Shown here in pieces: positions 20,681 to 32,544 of a stretch of 64,000 nt of DNA. This stretch comes from Nematopogon swammerdamellus. Taxonomy: Eukaryota > Arthropoda > Insecta > Lepidoptera > Adelidae. Below the pieces are notes generated by a model. It was given only the letters and a program-made list of their open reading frames with translations. It ran no database searches and was not told the DNA's origin. The translations under genes were made by a program, and so were the position numbers. The stretch is taken from the NCBI GenBank assembly GCA_946902875.1, contig OX336343.1, positions 23,049,596 through 23,113,595 of the forward strand. The letters are read 5' to 3'. Numbering within the stretch: the stretch's first letter is position 1; each line of letters opens with the position of its first letter.

Positions 20681-20908
20681 AAGCTGTGCCCGCGACTCCG
20701 CCCGCTCTCATATTGCACTTCACTGCTAACCTCATAAGCCATTTAGCGTGATAGTAAGTAGCCTATAGTTGATGGGAAGAATCAAGCTATCCGTAGAATT
20801 TTGTTTTATTAAAATCGGTTTAGTGGTTCTCGAGTTATAAGCGGACAGACAGACACTCAGACAGACAGAAATCAGACGTTGGATTTTATTATAGGTAAGG
20901 AGGATAAG
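20681..20908 (+). repeat. Interspersed repeat, copy 1 (partner at 42628-42850)
   Basis: AAGCTGTGCCCGCGACTCCG to GTTGGATTTTATTATAGGTA. The partner is near-identical and has a target duplication, so this is a mobile element. Confidence 0.8.
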
Positions 20909-20919
20909 GAAAATCTGTC

Positions 20920-21514
20920 CGGCTGTCAATACCTACTGTCATGTTGAAGTATGTACACACCTTGGATCCAACTGAATGTATTAACATTTTCCGGTAACAA
21001 GACACAAGCGGATAGAAAAAGGGTTTTCCATTCAATATAAATGAGATGCAATTTGGCCGTTTCACCAACTATCGGTCGGCGGACCGGCGGCGGCGAGCGG
21101 TCTCCGGCCTTCGGTCTCTACTCTCTAGGACGGGCGGCAGAGTTATCGTGTAAAATGTCAGCGCGCGATTAGAAATACCGCGCGCAATAGTAGATAGATA
21201 GATAGAAATATTTGATTGCTGCAAAACATTTTACAGTAACAGACGATAAGTAATTTACATGAGTAATTAATAATAAAAAAAATACTAAACTAGTACCTAT
21301 ATTTTAGTCCTTACGTCACGACCACTATTTTGAGGTTTATATCTTCAACATCAAAATAGTATAATATTGAGAAAATAGCATTTTAGTGGACTGCGACGCG
21401 GCGCCACACGCGCTTGACACGATGTCGCCCCGTGAGCAATCGCTATGCCGTACGTACCCATGCAACAATCACTATAAAAGGAAATAGCTACGGAACCCTT
21501 TATCTACAAAAAAA
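20920..21514. other. Intron 1: mostly unique, with a GC-rich island
   Basis: A GC-rich patch at 21070-21180 (around GGACCGGCGGCGGCGAGCGG) is not repeated elsewhere in the window. No coding frame. Confidence 0.35.
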
Positions 21515-21660
21515 CATTCAAAATTGAATAAAATAGAATAGATTGCACACAAATTGAAGGAAGAACAGTAAAGGACAAGAAACAAGAAATACAGGAGTGC
21601 GCAAAGGCGGACTTATCACTACAAGTGATTTCTTCCAGTCAACGTTCGGGCGATGAGGAA
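21515..21660 (-). mobile_element. Retroelement 3' tail fragment
   Basis: AGTGCGCAAAGGCGGACTTA and TTCTTCCAGTCAACGTTC blocks, with an AGAATAGAAT-type end. Related sequences are at 23516-23660, 36812-36930 and (inverse) 41268-41395. Confidence 0.65.
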
Positions 21661-21940
21661 TAAAATACAGAGAGAAATATGGGTAGTGCAGCAAGCGAAA
21701 GGGAGGTTGACAGGATTTTATTTGATTTTTAGGTTTCCGTACCCCGTACGGAAGCCTATTACTAAGCCTCCGCCGTCTGTCTGTCCGTCCGTCCGTCCGT
21801 CCGTCCGTCTGTCCGAGGGCTGTATCTCTTGAACCGTAATAGGTAGCCCGTTGAAATTTTCACAGAATATGTGTTACTATGACGGATATAACAACAAATA
21901 ATAAAAATAATTTAAATAAAAAAAAATAATAATAATATAA

Positions 21941-22596
21941 GTACCGTGTGGGGCCGGTACTTAAAAAGAATAGCCCCACTGCATATCTCCCCGTGCATGT
22001 CGTAAAAGGCGACTAAGGGATAAGGACAAGATGTAGCGCTAAAGGGCGAAAGGCTAGCCACCTGTCACCTTGGCGCAGTCCTTCCACCTTGTCATGCAGC
22101 AGGTGGGTCTAAGTGCCTCACTTGCTGCTTGATAGTTATCTTGTCCGTATACTGTGCTAAACGTGGTGGTCGGTGTTGTGCTTTAATTTAAGTTGGGTAT
22201 GGCAGGCGAAGCATGAGAGCAGGATAAATGATGTCGAAATGCGCGCGTTGAGAGGAGTATGTGTGGAATAGGAGGAGTATGTGTGTCTGTAGAATGGATG
22301 ATTGGAGACTAATGAAAGACATCTATGGAGCGAATGTTAGTGGAAGAGTCGGGAAGGGTCGCCCTAGACGCACGTACCTGGACCAGATCGGGCAGGGCAG
22401 TGTGTCAGGATCGTGGCGCGTGGGGGTTGGGTTGTTTGCGTGGGTTGGGTCCGTTGTCTTTGCCTGCCCCACTGGAAGGCAGGCAGGCGTGACGTTATGT
22501 ATGTGTATGTATGTATGTATGAACTTATAGCACAACACCGATTACTCTGCTTACCCTGATTGTCGGGATACAAAAGCGTGAGTTATGTATGTATGT
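21941..22596 (+). mobile_element. HPX element interrupted by a LINE fragment
   Basis: GTACCGTGTGGGGCCGGTAC through the left hairpin arm TCGGTGTTGTGCT (about 22171). The right arm and GTATGTATGT tail resume at 22528. The foreign DNA lies in the hairpin loop. Confidence 0.85.
22190..22527 (+). pseudogene. LINE reverse-transcriptase C-terminal fragment inside HPX
   Basis: Conceptual translation in broken frames gives RINDVEMRALRGVC, then MDDWRLMKDIYGANVSGRVG and KGRPRRTYLDQIGQ. The sequence RIN.VEMR.LR followed by GKGRPR..Y.D is a familiar LINE C-terminus in Lepidoptera. It ends CTGCCCCACTGGAAGGCAGG and a GTATGTATGT tail; that end recurs in inverse at 35095-35215 and 53752-53850. A stop (TAG) and internal deletions make it non-functional. 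Confidence 0.7.
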
Positions 22597-22879
22597 AATA
22601 AAAATAAGAAAATGTGAAAAATTAAGGGGGGCTCCCATACAACAAACTTCCGAAAAATCTATTAGTCACACTATTGAATAATAGATGGCGCCACAGGCTT
22701 TTATACATTGCATTGTTGAAAGACAAAAGATAGGCGGTTAATAGCGGATAGATACGGAAACCTCCGTGCGCGAGTAAAACTCGCACTTAACAGATTTTTT
22801 TTTTACATTAACCAGTATCGTCGTTACGTTGATCTAGTCGCATGCTGGCATTTTACCTAATATACCTGCCGTTCTAAGT

Positions 22880-23340
22880 GTCCTTCAGGGACCGCGACCG
22901 CATCGGACGCGAGTCAATAGGACCTTCCTTTTACAAATTGCCTCCTCTTAGCCGAGCCACTTTTGGAAGCGGTACCTATGCGGTTGTGGGTGTTATACAT
23001 TTTTTTTGGCATTCCGTAGGTACCAAAATTTGTTTAAAAGAATCGTTATGGAATTATGCGATTGAGCATGTCATTAAGCTCGCCTTTTGTTCTCTAAATC
23101 GTTTCTTTGTCGCAGCGCTAGGGTGCGGAACTGTCTTCCGGCGAGTGTGTTTCCCGAATCCTTTAACCTGGGTGTTTTCAAACGTCGTATTAACAGGCTA
23201 GACAGCCTAGCAACTGTCCGCAAATCTACCGGCATGGCACCTAACTGAGCGTGGTGTCGCGAGGAGAGGTATCTATGGCTCTGTCGACTGCACCATTGGT
23301 CTCTCGGCACAGCCACCCATGATGGTTTACATAAAAAAAT
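22880..23340 (+). pseudogene. LINE 3' end, reverse-transcriptase C-terminus
   Basis: One frame reads LNRFFVAALGCG, then shifts; the shifted frame gives FPESFNLGVFKRRIN-like residues (CGTCGTATTAACAGGCTAG). It ends GCCACCCATGATGGTTTACA and an A run. A related fragment is at 53198-53452. Frameshifts show decay. Confidence 0.65.
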
Positions 23341-24160
23341 AAGATTATAAATTATTTTTTTTAACTGTGTGTGCATGCCCACAACTCTGTTGGCGTTGCC
23401 TTATTGTGAACGATTTAATCTTCACTGATCGATCGCAAGCACGAGACATTCTACTGCTCACATCTCTAGACGCCGACGCAGAGCGTGTGAGGGTTAGAAG
23501 TGCTGGTTTCAATTTAGATAGATATGGAATATGGAAATACTTTATTGCTCCAAAAACATTTTTACAGAATTAAACACGATATTATATAATTTAAATATGA
23601 GGAGGAAAGGCGAACTTATCCCTTATTGGGATGTCTTCCAGTCAACCTTTGGATATGTAAGAGAGTATGTTGTGAAATATAAGTAGATAGTAGCAAAAGA
23701 CTTGAATGTGGGAATGTTAAATAAAATAATATAATGAATATATTATAATATAAACTACATAATATACTTATGTAAGTGCGTACTATGTATTTAATTAAAA
23801 AGTATTAATGATTAATTTACAAGCAAGAGAATAACAGACAGACGGTGTAGTGTAGTACAACTTGACACTACGATGTTGGTTGGTGTAGTGTAATAAATAA
23901 CCTAGAACGAAAACCTCGCTCAAATATATTTTTTTCAACACTGCTTTGCTTCCATATGCATAAGCAGCTACTTTACTAAACAATTGTAGAGAAATCCCTG
24001 GTAGAATTACATTAAACCCTTCAATATAAGATTAAACAAATTTTATAAATTTTATTTAGTTATAAGTACTTTTGATTTTTTTTTAATTTCAGAAATTTTT
24101 TAATTCGCAAAAAGAAATTTCAACTCAGAACCTTATTAGGAACTATTATTTAACCGACCT
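23341..24160. other. No gene; AT-rich DNA with retroelement tail remnant
   Basis: 23516-23660 matches the GGCGAACTTATCCC..TTCCAGTCAAC tail family. The rest is AT-rich and unassigned. Confidence 0.4.
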
Positions 24161-24560
24161 CCAGCACAGTCACCCAGTTCGGTAGCAATAAAAAAATCAA
24201 CCACCAACTAGCACTTCTACATTCCAAGACGCCCGAGCGACCGCAGCACAACCCACAATCCTAATAGTTCGTATAAATCAAAAGATTGCAATCGCGCAGC
24301 CCTGGGGGACGGGAAAGAGAAGGCACGATTGAATAGCATAGATTTAAATGTGCGGGTTAGATAAGGACGGGTGTAGGTCTCGCCGCGCCGACCTCGGCCG
24401 CCTCGAGGGTTGTCAGTGTTCGATTACAACTCAATAAAGTTAAAGTGAGTCGTAGGAGAGGGTTCTTTTAAATTTACTTTGAGCCCCGGTCGCGCTGTTA
24501 TAAGTTTGAAATGACCCGGAGCTGTGTTTTGTTTACTTGTTTTGTATTGATCGGTTTTGT
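24161..24560. other. Intron 1: non-repetitive island
   Basis: Moderate-GC sequence including CGCCGCGCCGACCTCGGCCG, free of recognised repeats. Possibly conserved intronic DNA; function unknown. Confidence 0.3.
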
Positions 24561-24752
24561 ATAGTACACATTTTGTTTTGTTCGTTCATTTGATTAGGAA
24601 ATTCATAGTCTTTTGATAGAGATAATATTGTTTTTATTTACTTTGAACGTTCGATTATCTAAGTGTATCATAAAAATATTTTCAATGATCTTTTTGCATT
24701 AGGAATGTTTATGATTTATAAATTATTATTATAATAATAAACAGAAAATTTA

Positions 24753-24945
24753 GGCCAGCTACCTCTGACCTTGGCGTTGTCCTTCCACCGAGTCATGTAG
24801 CAGGCGGGTCTTCGTGCCTTACTTGTCCTAAAACTTTGCTAAATGGGGTGGTCGGTGTTGTGCTGTAATTTACAAGAGTACTTGAAGCACAACACCGACT
24901 ACTATGCTTACCCCGATTGTCGGGATACAGCGTGTGGTATATACA
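24753..24945 (+). mobile_element. HPX element, 3' half
   Basis: Starts in the CCACCGAGTCATG region, has both hairpin arms (TCGGTGTTGTGCTG and a near-complement) and ends near CAGCGTGTGGTATATAC. Confidence 0.85.
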
Positions 24946-25079
24946 AACAAATTTATAAATAAAACAAAATTAAAACAAAGAGAACTTTTTCAAAACTTTG
25001 AAAATCTTCGAATTTTCATTAAATGTATTCTACGATGTAAAGTAAAAATCTATACCTGAAACATAAATAAAATTAAAGT

Positions 25080-25700
25080 GTCATACAAAGTGGTAGGTAC
25101 GGGGGTGGGTGGCGACACGCCATACCAACAAGACGCGACGGAGTAGGTAATCAAAGCCCACTTCTTCATTCGCAGCCCCAAAACACGACCAAAACGGCCA
25201 TCCCTTACCCGAAAGTGCGACGTTTTAATCTAATTTCATCCCCGCCCGACGTGCAAAACATCCCCCGCGCGGCAAGTATCAGCTTTATTTTAAAATTCAT
25301 GGCATAAAATTTACATTTATATGCCAATTTTGTCCCTGTAATACAGCGCACGCCTCACGCACACATAAATATTCCACACACATTCCGCCACGCGAAATGG
25401 CCGTGTAAAAATGGTAAAAAGAACTCACATTCTTCGCCGCACAGAAAAAGAAAAAAAAAACGCTCGAGGTTTAAATAAAGAACACTAAACGTAACGCTCA
25501 GGCGACAAAGTGCGGGTAGAATATGAAATTGGAGAATTTATCGCTGTCCCTGTTCAGCAGGCGGCTGAGCAGAGAGCGCCGTCTCGCTCGCACTCGCGGT
25601 GCGAGATGGAGTGTTTCCCGCCCTAGGCTTAGCGGTAAACGATAGACTTGCAGTCGACGCGCAGGGCTGTCACGCCATCGAAGCATATGACATTTTTATC
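25080..25700. other. Intron 1: largest non-repetitive island
   Basis: Mixed-GC unique sequence including CCCGCCCGACGTGCAAAACA and a run of TTTAC/TTTAT sites around 25290-25330. No coding frame I can support. Confidence 0.35.
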
Positions 25701-27529
25701 ATAAATAAGATTTCGAATATTGCAAATTTCTAAAATTATAATATTTTGCTAAAGCAATGTTTGTTCTTTGTAAATTAACCAAGGTGAATTTCCCGTGCTA
25801 AATCGTGAATGTAATTTTTTTAATAAAGCAAGTTAAGTACATAAATTTAGATATAATATGAGAGCAACAAAATCCATTCCTTCCATGTCATGTTTCTTAT
25901 TTTAACATTAAAGTTAAAAACATAACTATATCATTAAACACTTCGTGATATGAGATAAATACACCCGAATAAAAATACATTTCTGAAATGTTTTCGAACG
26001 GGCGTCAACCCTAGAAATTTCCACAGACGCAGCATCTTCCCCGCAGCGTACGTAATTCCAGAATTTGCAGCTGTCCCGCTCGCACACCGCAACTCCGATA
26101 TCAATTGAATCGTCTGGGTTCTATTGAAACAAAAGAGACAAATATATGTTTATTGGGATCGCTGTTACTTAGCGAGCGCTTTAAGCTTACGGCTGTTCGG
26201 AGGTTTGCAGAAAACTTTTCAAGTATTTCGTATATAATTTAAAAGCGTGTATGGAACAGCGTTAAATTATTTCAAGAGGTTCAATACACTTTCAATACAA
26301 TACTTGGTATTAGGTTTTATTCTTATTAGGTTTTATTTCATAGTTTTCAGTTATTTAAATTAATGTTATGTTTAAAATTAATAAGGTTGCCAAACATATT
26401 TGAATGAACTTAAAAGAAAACTAAGCTTCTATAAGCGTTGAAATCTTTTGTATGAACTGTGTTTGCTTTAAAAAATGTGTTTATTTATTTTTTCATTGTA
26501 TTTAATTTCTCACATATCTCAAATGTTTCTAGTTTTGACATACATCTATCTACATTACCTATATGTATTTATATTAAAAATTATATAAACAAATTAGTAA
26601 ATACAGGCTAAATGCTAAATGTTTAATCTTGAAACATGACAAATCCGAGTGCATGATGAATAAAGAATAGAGGTAACAAATACATTAAAATGAATTTTAT
26701 TGATTAAAAATTCAACAGTATCTAATATGTATATGTATAATATATTCTTTATTGAAACACAAATTCATTAAAATTTGATACAATAAGCTTCTTAAATCCG
26801 CGAGGCATTCTAATACAATTTGTGTATCCCCAGGTACACTAATTTCACCTATCTGCCTAATTCTACCTGTTTAAAATAATTATTTCTTAAAATTAAGTAT
26901 ATTATAATATAATTTTACAGTACCCACATCGTCCCACCTTGAGAAGGGTTATTAAATTTTGTATAGGTTATAGGTTTATATTGTATTTTGTAATTAGCTT
27001 TGTGTGTCGTTTTTCCCAAATTCTCTAACTTCAAATGTTCGAATCGCAACCGCTAACGCCTAAATGCTGCCAAGAGACATATAATTTTTATCAAAACATA
27101 AAAAAAAACGCTACTTTTTATAGAAAATATACAAATGCTACTCCGAACGCACGTCGCTTGAAGCGCTGCAAAGTCCGCGACTTTATCGTGGTTTGTTTCG
27201 CTCAACCGACCAGACAGTCGCGGGTAGGGAGGGTGAGGGTGGTCCCTGAAAAATGCGGGAGATCGTTAAGGGAGGATTGGCCGATAGCGCGGTAGGTATC
27301 GACTAGGGAAGACGTTATCTGATAGGTTTAGAAAAACGATCAAGAAAAATTCGATATTGAATACTACATTTTGCAAACGGATTCATTCGCATGGTAATTA
27401 ATGACTCTCTTGAATGAAGTCTCAATTGCTAGACTAGCTTCATACAAGATTCAGTGCACTATAATCACGCCAAATTTGACACTTGTATGTATTACCGTTT
27501 TTACGATAGAACAAAAAAAACTTTTAAAA
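25701..27529. other. Intron 1: AT-rich, few landmarks
   Basis: No gene or recognised element. 26000-26210 is a unique, higher-GC patch that includes a third GTCCCGCTCGC motif (26073). Confidence 0.4.
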
Positions 27530-28276
27530 AAAGCCGGCCAAGTGCGAATCGAACTCGCGCACCGAGGGTTCCGTATCGCCATGTCATGGTTAGCGCCACT
27601 CACGCCATCTATGGCGTGTTTATGAAATGCTTCATATTAGTTAAAATTCAAAATGAGTTAAAATGCTTCTTACTCTTTTCGGTAGATGGCGCGCGCGCAT
27701 ACACTTTTTAGTTTCTTCTATGGGGGTCCCCGTGACTTTTTTACTATTTCTTATTTTTATTATTTGTTGTTATATCGGCCATAATAACACATATTCTGTG
27801 AAAACTTCAACGTGCTACCTATTACGGTTCAAGAGATACAGCCCTCGGACAGACGGACGGACAGACAGACAGACAGACAGACGGCTTTAGTACCGTGCGG
27901 GGCCGGTACTTTAAAAGAATAACCTCACTGCATCTCTCCCCGTGCATGTCGTAAAAGGCGACTAAGGGATGTGACTCCCTTCTTATATAACTAGGTGGTA
28001 GGGTTTAACCCGCCCGGGTTGGTACCACCGCACTGAATGAAAGGTCGGTCGAAACGGCTATGTAAATAGTTTGTGTTTTCCGTCCAGTTCAGTGTAGCCG
28101 GCACGACCGAAGGGAAGCACTGACGTGGCACCAAGTTCAACCCGGTGTTATGGGCTGACATCACGGATGTTGTAGGTGATGTAGCCAACCGTGTCAGTTT
28201 CAATAAAAAAAAAAAAAAAGACAGACGGCGCAAGCTTAGTAATAGGGTCCCGTACCGGATACGGAACCCTAAAAAC
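27530..28276 (+). mobile_element. TETRA element split by an HPX-SINE composite
   Basis: TETRA head GCCGGCCAAGTGCGAATCG, tract at 27845-27885, then foreign DNA, then the remaining TETRA end GGGTCCCGTACCGGATACGG at 28240-28262. AGACAGACGGC stands on both sides of the insert. Confidence 0.85.
27887..28216 (+). mobile_element. HPX head / 5S-SINE body composite with target duplication
   Basis: HPX terminus (GTACCGTGCGGGGCCGGTAC to GGCGACTAAGGGAT) is joined to ACTCCCTTCTTATATAACTA and then the 5S-SINE core, body and A15 tail. The 5S/tRNA head is absent. The flanking 11-bp direct repeat indicates insertion as a single unit through a poly-A retroposition route. Confidence 0.85.
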
Positions 28277-28321
28277 AAGTTTCATGTACGGGAACCGGAG
28301 CACCTTTAATGTTGCATTTTT

Positions 28322-28483
28322 TTATTTATTTATTTATTAGAGTATCCGCCATATTAACACATATTCTCTGAAAATTTCAACCGGCTACCTATTACGGTTC
28401 AAAATTACAGCCCTTTGAAAGTAGGACGGACAGACGGTGTAAGCTTAGTAATAGGGTCCCGTACCGGATACGAAACGCTAAAA
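28322..28483 (+). mobile_element. TETRA element, 3' half
   Basis: ATCCGCCATATTAACACATA to GGGTCCCGTACCGGATACGA, with a short GACGGACAGACGG tract. Confidence 0.75.
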
Positions 28484-29150
28484 AGTACCTGCGCAAGTTT
28501 TCACGTGCTTTTAAACAATATAATGAATGCAGATCCTCTTTCCTTCTCGCCCCAAGTTATGCACCGCACGAGGCTTCACGGTACATTGCCTCCTTCGAAG
28601 CCTCTAGGGGTTGTAGGGGTTGAGACAGGGCGGTGGGGAGGTGCTGGGGGGGGGGGGGGGGGGGGTGGGGATGGGGCGAAAATGAAGACTGGCTTTCCGG
28701 GGTGCGGTTGTTCAGTCTAATGGGGAATATTCATTGTGGTATAGATAGACGAACTTACGTCACAGATTACTTAATAGTTACTTCGTAACAGATAAATCAC
28801 TCCATAGAAAATGTTCCTACCTTCGGGCTTTAATAGCCTACTCTTTCACAACGCCAATCGCTGCGTGCGAAAATGTACCTTAACGATCAAGTGTAAAGTG
28901 GTTATTGCTTTGCAGCTGCGCGCACTTGCGTGGGCGAGCGTCTATGTATACTTCGCGCGGCAGACGAATTTCTACTGAAAAAGACCGCCGGCGGCCCGTC
29001 GGGCGGTAGGTCGTTAGCGCGCGCAAGTACATAGAGTGCGTGAGGCCTGCTTACGTGAATATCTACGCTAGCGAAAGCAAGCTGTGAAATTTACCACCGC
29101 CACACTACCTTCACTCGACTATTTTATATTAAAATAAGTTTTTGAATAAT
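28484..29150. other. Intron 1: G-run and GC-rich unique sequence
   Basis: A G-rich run lies at 28646-28666. 28900-29050 is GC-rich (for example CCGCCGGCGGCCCGTCGGGC) and not repeated in the window. No coding evidence. Confidence 0.35.
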
Positions 29151-29370
29151 AATAATGTCAGTCAGTTAGTCAGCGTGTAAGCGTCCACTGCTGGACATAC
29201 GCCTCTCCAATTTTACTCCGGTCCTCCCGGCTTTCAGCTTTACGAAACTACTGCTTTCCGCCGACGTACTTGATGTCGTCGTCCCACCTGGCGGGTGGTC
29301 TTCCCACACTCCGTTTTCCTGTCCACGGCCGCTAGAGTAGGGCACGGTTACTCCAACGGTCGTCGTCTTT
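29151..29370 (-). pseudogene. RTE-like LINE C-terminal fragment
   Basis: The minus strand gives RPWTGKRSVGRPPARWDDDI, KYVGGKQ, a stop, then KIGEAYVQQWTLTR. The same sequence appears on the plus strand at 59377-59700. GRPP.RW.DD and a final AYVQQW are typical of insect RTE-clade C-termini. Stops show it is dead. Confidence 0.8.
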
Positions 29371-29692
29371 TCGGCTTCCGTGCGGGTTACGGAAACCTAA
29401 TAACAAAAACATTAATTTACTCTTATTTAATATAATAATTTAATTTTAAGTGATGACTGAATAAAGCTTAATGAACTTCATGACATCAAACAATAAAACA
29501 AACGGTCGAAATAATTTTTTTTAGCTCCGGTGATGTAAGTATATTTCCCCAGAGCATGAAATGCGCGCGCCCGCCCCTACTAGAGGCGCCGTGAGCGCGA
29601 TTTCTCTACAGCGCCGTTGAAGCCTGTGGGCGTGGCCTATGACTTACATATGTTTGTTGTGCGTGTGCATTTGTTTTGTGCATGTGCCTAAC
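29371..29692. other. Intron 1: no feature recognised
   Basis: AT-rich, then a mixed patch with CGCGCGCCCGCCCCTACTAG. No coding frame. Confidence 0.3.
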
Positions 29693-30290
29693 TTTTATTT
29701 ATTTATTTATTTATTTATTTATTAAGACCAACCAACAGTGAAATTAATTACATTACAGTAATACTTATGATTAAACACATACACCGGTGAAGGTTGATAC
29801 AGATAAGAAAAAAAAAACATAAAACAGATGGATGACTACAAACCATGTAGATAACTTAGAATGTGATGTAATAGATTAAAAACTAAATAATAAACTAATG
29901 ATTAAAGTAAAAATGTAACCATGAATGAATATGAGTGAAAACAAAAATAACTGAAATAAGCAAAAAATCACCGAAGAAGAAATTACAATAAAACATGTGA
30001 ATTTGATACGCAAGCCAATATAAAAGTTACTACGAAGAACTATGGACCAAGAAGTACTATGGCATGGTTGACAGGTACCTAGTGCATATAATTAAGTACT
30101 CGTACCAAAAAATTTTACTGATGCCAGTCTCTTAACCCTGCACAATCCATCACTGAAAAAATCCACTTCACTGTAATCATTATTGAATTTTTTAGTAGCT
30201 CTTATTAAAAATGAGTTTTGCCGATACCTTGTTAGGCAGAGTGCTTGCTCCTCTTTGTGTGTAGTGTCGATACTAGCACACACACACACA
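29693..30290 (-). mobile_element. Possible LINE 3' end remnant
   Basis: A TTTA run (29693-29727) and an AT-rich stretch precede a minus-strand peptide, RYRQNSFLIRATKKFNNDYS then EVDFFSDGLCRVKRLA, that resembles a LINE C-terminus in pattern only. Weak call. Confidence 0.35.
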
Positions 30291-30949
30291 TACGAAGCGC
30301 TAGCAGCTCAGCGTACGGTTATTGGGTTTCAAATATCATCGCTTAGGGCGCCTCTAGTAGGGGGCGCGGGCGGTAGGTATTTGATGCTCTGTGGTATATT
30401 TCATATAAAGAAAAAAATGACATAGTAGATTGGACTGTCCCTAAGGCAAGATTTTTTTTTTAAATCGGATAATGTTTATGGGGCTAGAAAACATAAATGC
30501 CGAAAGGCGACTTTGTATGGAGAAGGTAACTTCCGTCTCGTCTTAAACATAACGACCACAGATTATAATAACTCGATGTCATTTTATTCGCAACTTTTTC
30601 AGTACCTTGCGTACCTCTTAAGCTGTTTTACCAGATCTAATAGATAAGTAAGAAAAAATAACAATTTAAACCTGCAGTTAATAGTTTAGTTGCCGGGCGT
30701 AAAGGCGTAGTAAAGGCGTAAATTATAGATTTATGCAAAGTCCAGAAGCATTAAACGAGACTACTTTACATAATATACTCCATACATATATACTCTAATC
30801 AATACTAATAATAAATCTGTAAGGTATGGTCAATTGGTCATGAAGTAAGTTACTTTGTTTTATAAGATACTGCACTGACGATTTTTAGAAATCATGTATG
30901 TATGTTCCAACATAACTGTTAAAGCGATCATTCGAATTAGATGAAATTT

Positions 30950-31290
30950 TTTTATTTTTTATTTTTTATTGTTAGCTCGACATATGGCGCCGAGGCACCC
31001 ATAAGGTGTCTATAACGGCGCCCATGGACATTCGGTCGTATTCGGGGGTTGCGAATGCCATGCCGGCCTGAGAGGTGCCCATTCACGCCCCTCTTGAAGG
31101 ACCCGAGACTGTACTTGGGGGGAAATATATGAGTAGGGAGAGCGTTCCAGAGTTTACCGGTTCTGTACAGGAAAGATCTGCAGAATCGATTGGTACGCAT
31201 GCGCGGTAAGTCCAGCGTATATGGATGCAATCCCTGCCCAGTGCGCGTGGTGCGGAGGTGGAAAGGGGACGGCGGGATCGTGTTAAACAT
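30950..31290 (-). pseudogene. LINE 3' end with reverse-transcriptase C-terminus
   Basis: The best-preserved copy of this terminus. The minus strand encodes SPFHLRTTRTGQGLHPYTLD, LPRMRTNRFCRSFLYRTGKL, WNALPTHIFPPKYSLGSFKR and GVNGHLSGRHGIRNPR in one open frame, then a short 3' region and an A/T-rich tail. Only about 110 residues of the polyprotein remain, so it is a 5'-truncated LINE copy with no expected function. Confidence 0.8.
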
Positions 31291-31470
31291 TTAGCACAAA
31301 CACATCTTACTATACGTGACACAGGATAGGCTTAATAAAATTCAGTTCCGCTTACGCTAAGATGTGGCTCTCATACAAACCGAATGGTTCCTCGCGCCGA
31401 AATAAAGGTATTGTAGCGGGCTTGCTTACTTCTTATTTCACGCGAGCGAAGCTGCGGGCAAAATCTAGTA
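31290..31470 (-). repeat. CGCTCGCG repeat family, inverse copy
   Basis: Complement of 3395-3560: GACACAGGATAGGCTTAATA to TTTCACGCGAGCGAAGCTGC. Confidence 0.75.
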
Positions 31471-31491
31471 ATATAATAATAATCTACACTA

Positions 31492-31662
31492 TAATAATTA
31501 ATAATATAAAGAGGTAAACTTTGTAAGTTTGTAAGGTTCGATGTAGGAGGTAATCTCCGAAAATACTCATCCGATTTTAAAAATTCTTTGACCAATATTT
31601 AGAATGGACCTTCAGGATGGCCATAGGCCATGCGAGCGAAGCCGCGGACCAATGCTAGTATG
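31492..31662 (+). repeat. Interspersed repeat ending GAAGCCGCGG, copy 2
   Basis: Near-identical to 10243-10402. Confidence 0.8.
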
Positions 31663-31927
31663 TTATATTATAGTTATACATATACATAGGTTAGTTTGAG
31701 TAATACAGTTAGAAAAATATAAATAAATTGATCATTGCATATTTAAGTTTATAAAGTGCAATGGCAAATTCAATTATAATTTATTGTTAGTTAATTCGAA
31801 AGAGCTATCAAATGTGTGCCTTAAAATCAGAAACAATGCTATATATAACATTGCAAAATACTGCCTACGTACTTTTCAGTCATTCTATCTAAGTTACATA
31901 TATATCTTATATATTATATATAGCGTC

Positions 31928-32311
31928 TTAAGGCGCCTAGTGACGCCAGCGGCGTAGCGCGTAATAGTTTTCATAAACGGTTTGTTCATAAATTGCGATC
32001 CTTCGCATAAGAACTTTGAAAAGCGTGTGATCGATAGACATAACAAATGGCGTCATTTTCGCTATAACAATTCCATTCAAATTCTCTTTTGTTTCTGAGA
32101 TCAAGTCTTCAAAGTTCACGCGGGCGAAAAAATCGACATTTGGTTACCGTAAGCTTTGTATAGAAAATGATAAAATTTTACAACCAAAAACGTGTGATCG
32201 ATAGGCAAAGAATTGTTCTATATTTTGCAGTAGTTTTTAGCCGTTAGATTGGTCTAACTATGACGGGCTACTTCTTAAAAAATCTACATGTGGCGTTACT
32301 AAGCGCCTTAA
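31928..32311. mobile_element. DNA element with TTAAGGCGC inverted ends, intact copy
   Basis: Left end TTAAGGCGCCTAGTGACGCC, right end GGCGTTACTAAGCGCCTTAA. 384 bp, no coding capacity. A second copy at 42137-43140 carries two insertions. Confidence 0.8.
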
Positions 32312-32483
32312 CAGCTTCATCTAAACGGCGCGGCGGAGGAGGCGTCTAAACGGCCACTTTCTTGAACGCAATGTCACTTATTGTTAATCGTTATCGTGCT
32401 CATAGTAATACTTACATACACATAACCAGTTATTGTAAGTCAACGATTTTCATACGAGCCGGTTTAGTTGTTGCATCTCACGA

Positions 32484-32536
32484 TGGCAAGTCTCGATAGC
32501 TCAGTGGTGCAGACAGTCGACTGTCGCTATTGATTT
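32484..32536 (+). mobile_element. 5S-SINE head fragment
   Basis: CTCGATAGCTCAGTGGTGCA and GACAGTCGACTGTCGCTATT, cut off before the 5S-like block. Confidence 0.7.
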
Positions 32537-32544
32537 GTTAAAAT

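Larger units (their letters stand above)
21728..22800 (-). mobile_element. TETRA element interrupted by an HPX insertion
   Basis: TETRA from AGGTTTCCGTACCCCGTACG runs to about 21937, then continues at 22600 (AAGGGGGGCTCCCATACAAC) to the head complement GTAAAACTCGCACTTAACAG. The uninterrupted copy at 43351-43650 shows that the two halves belong together. Confidence 0.85.
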
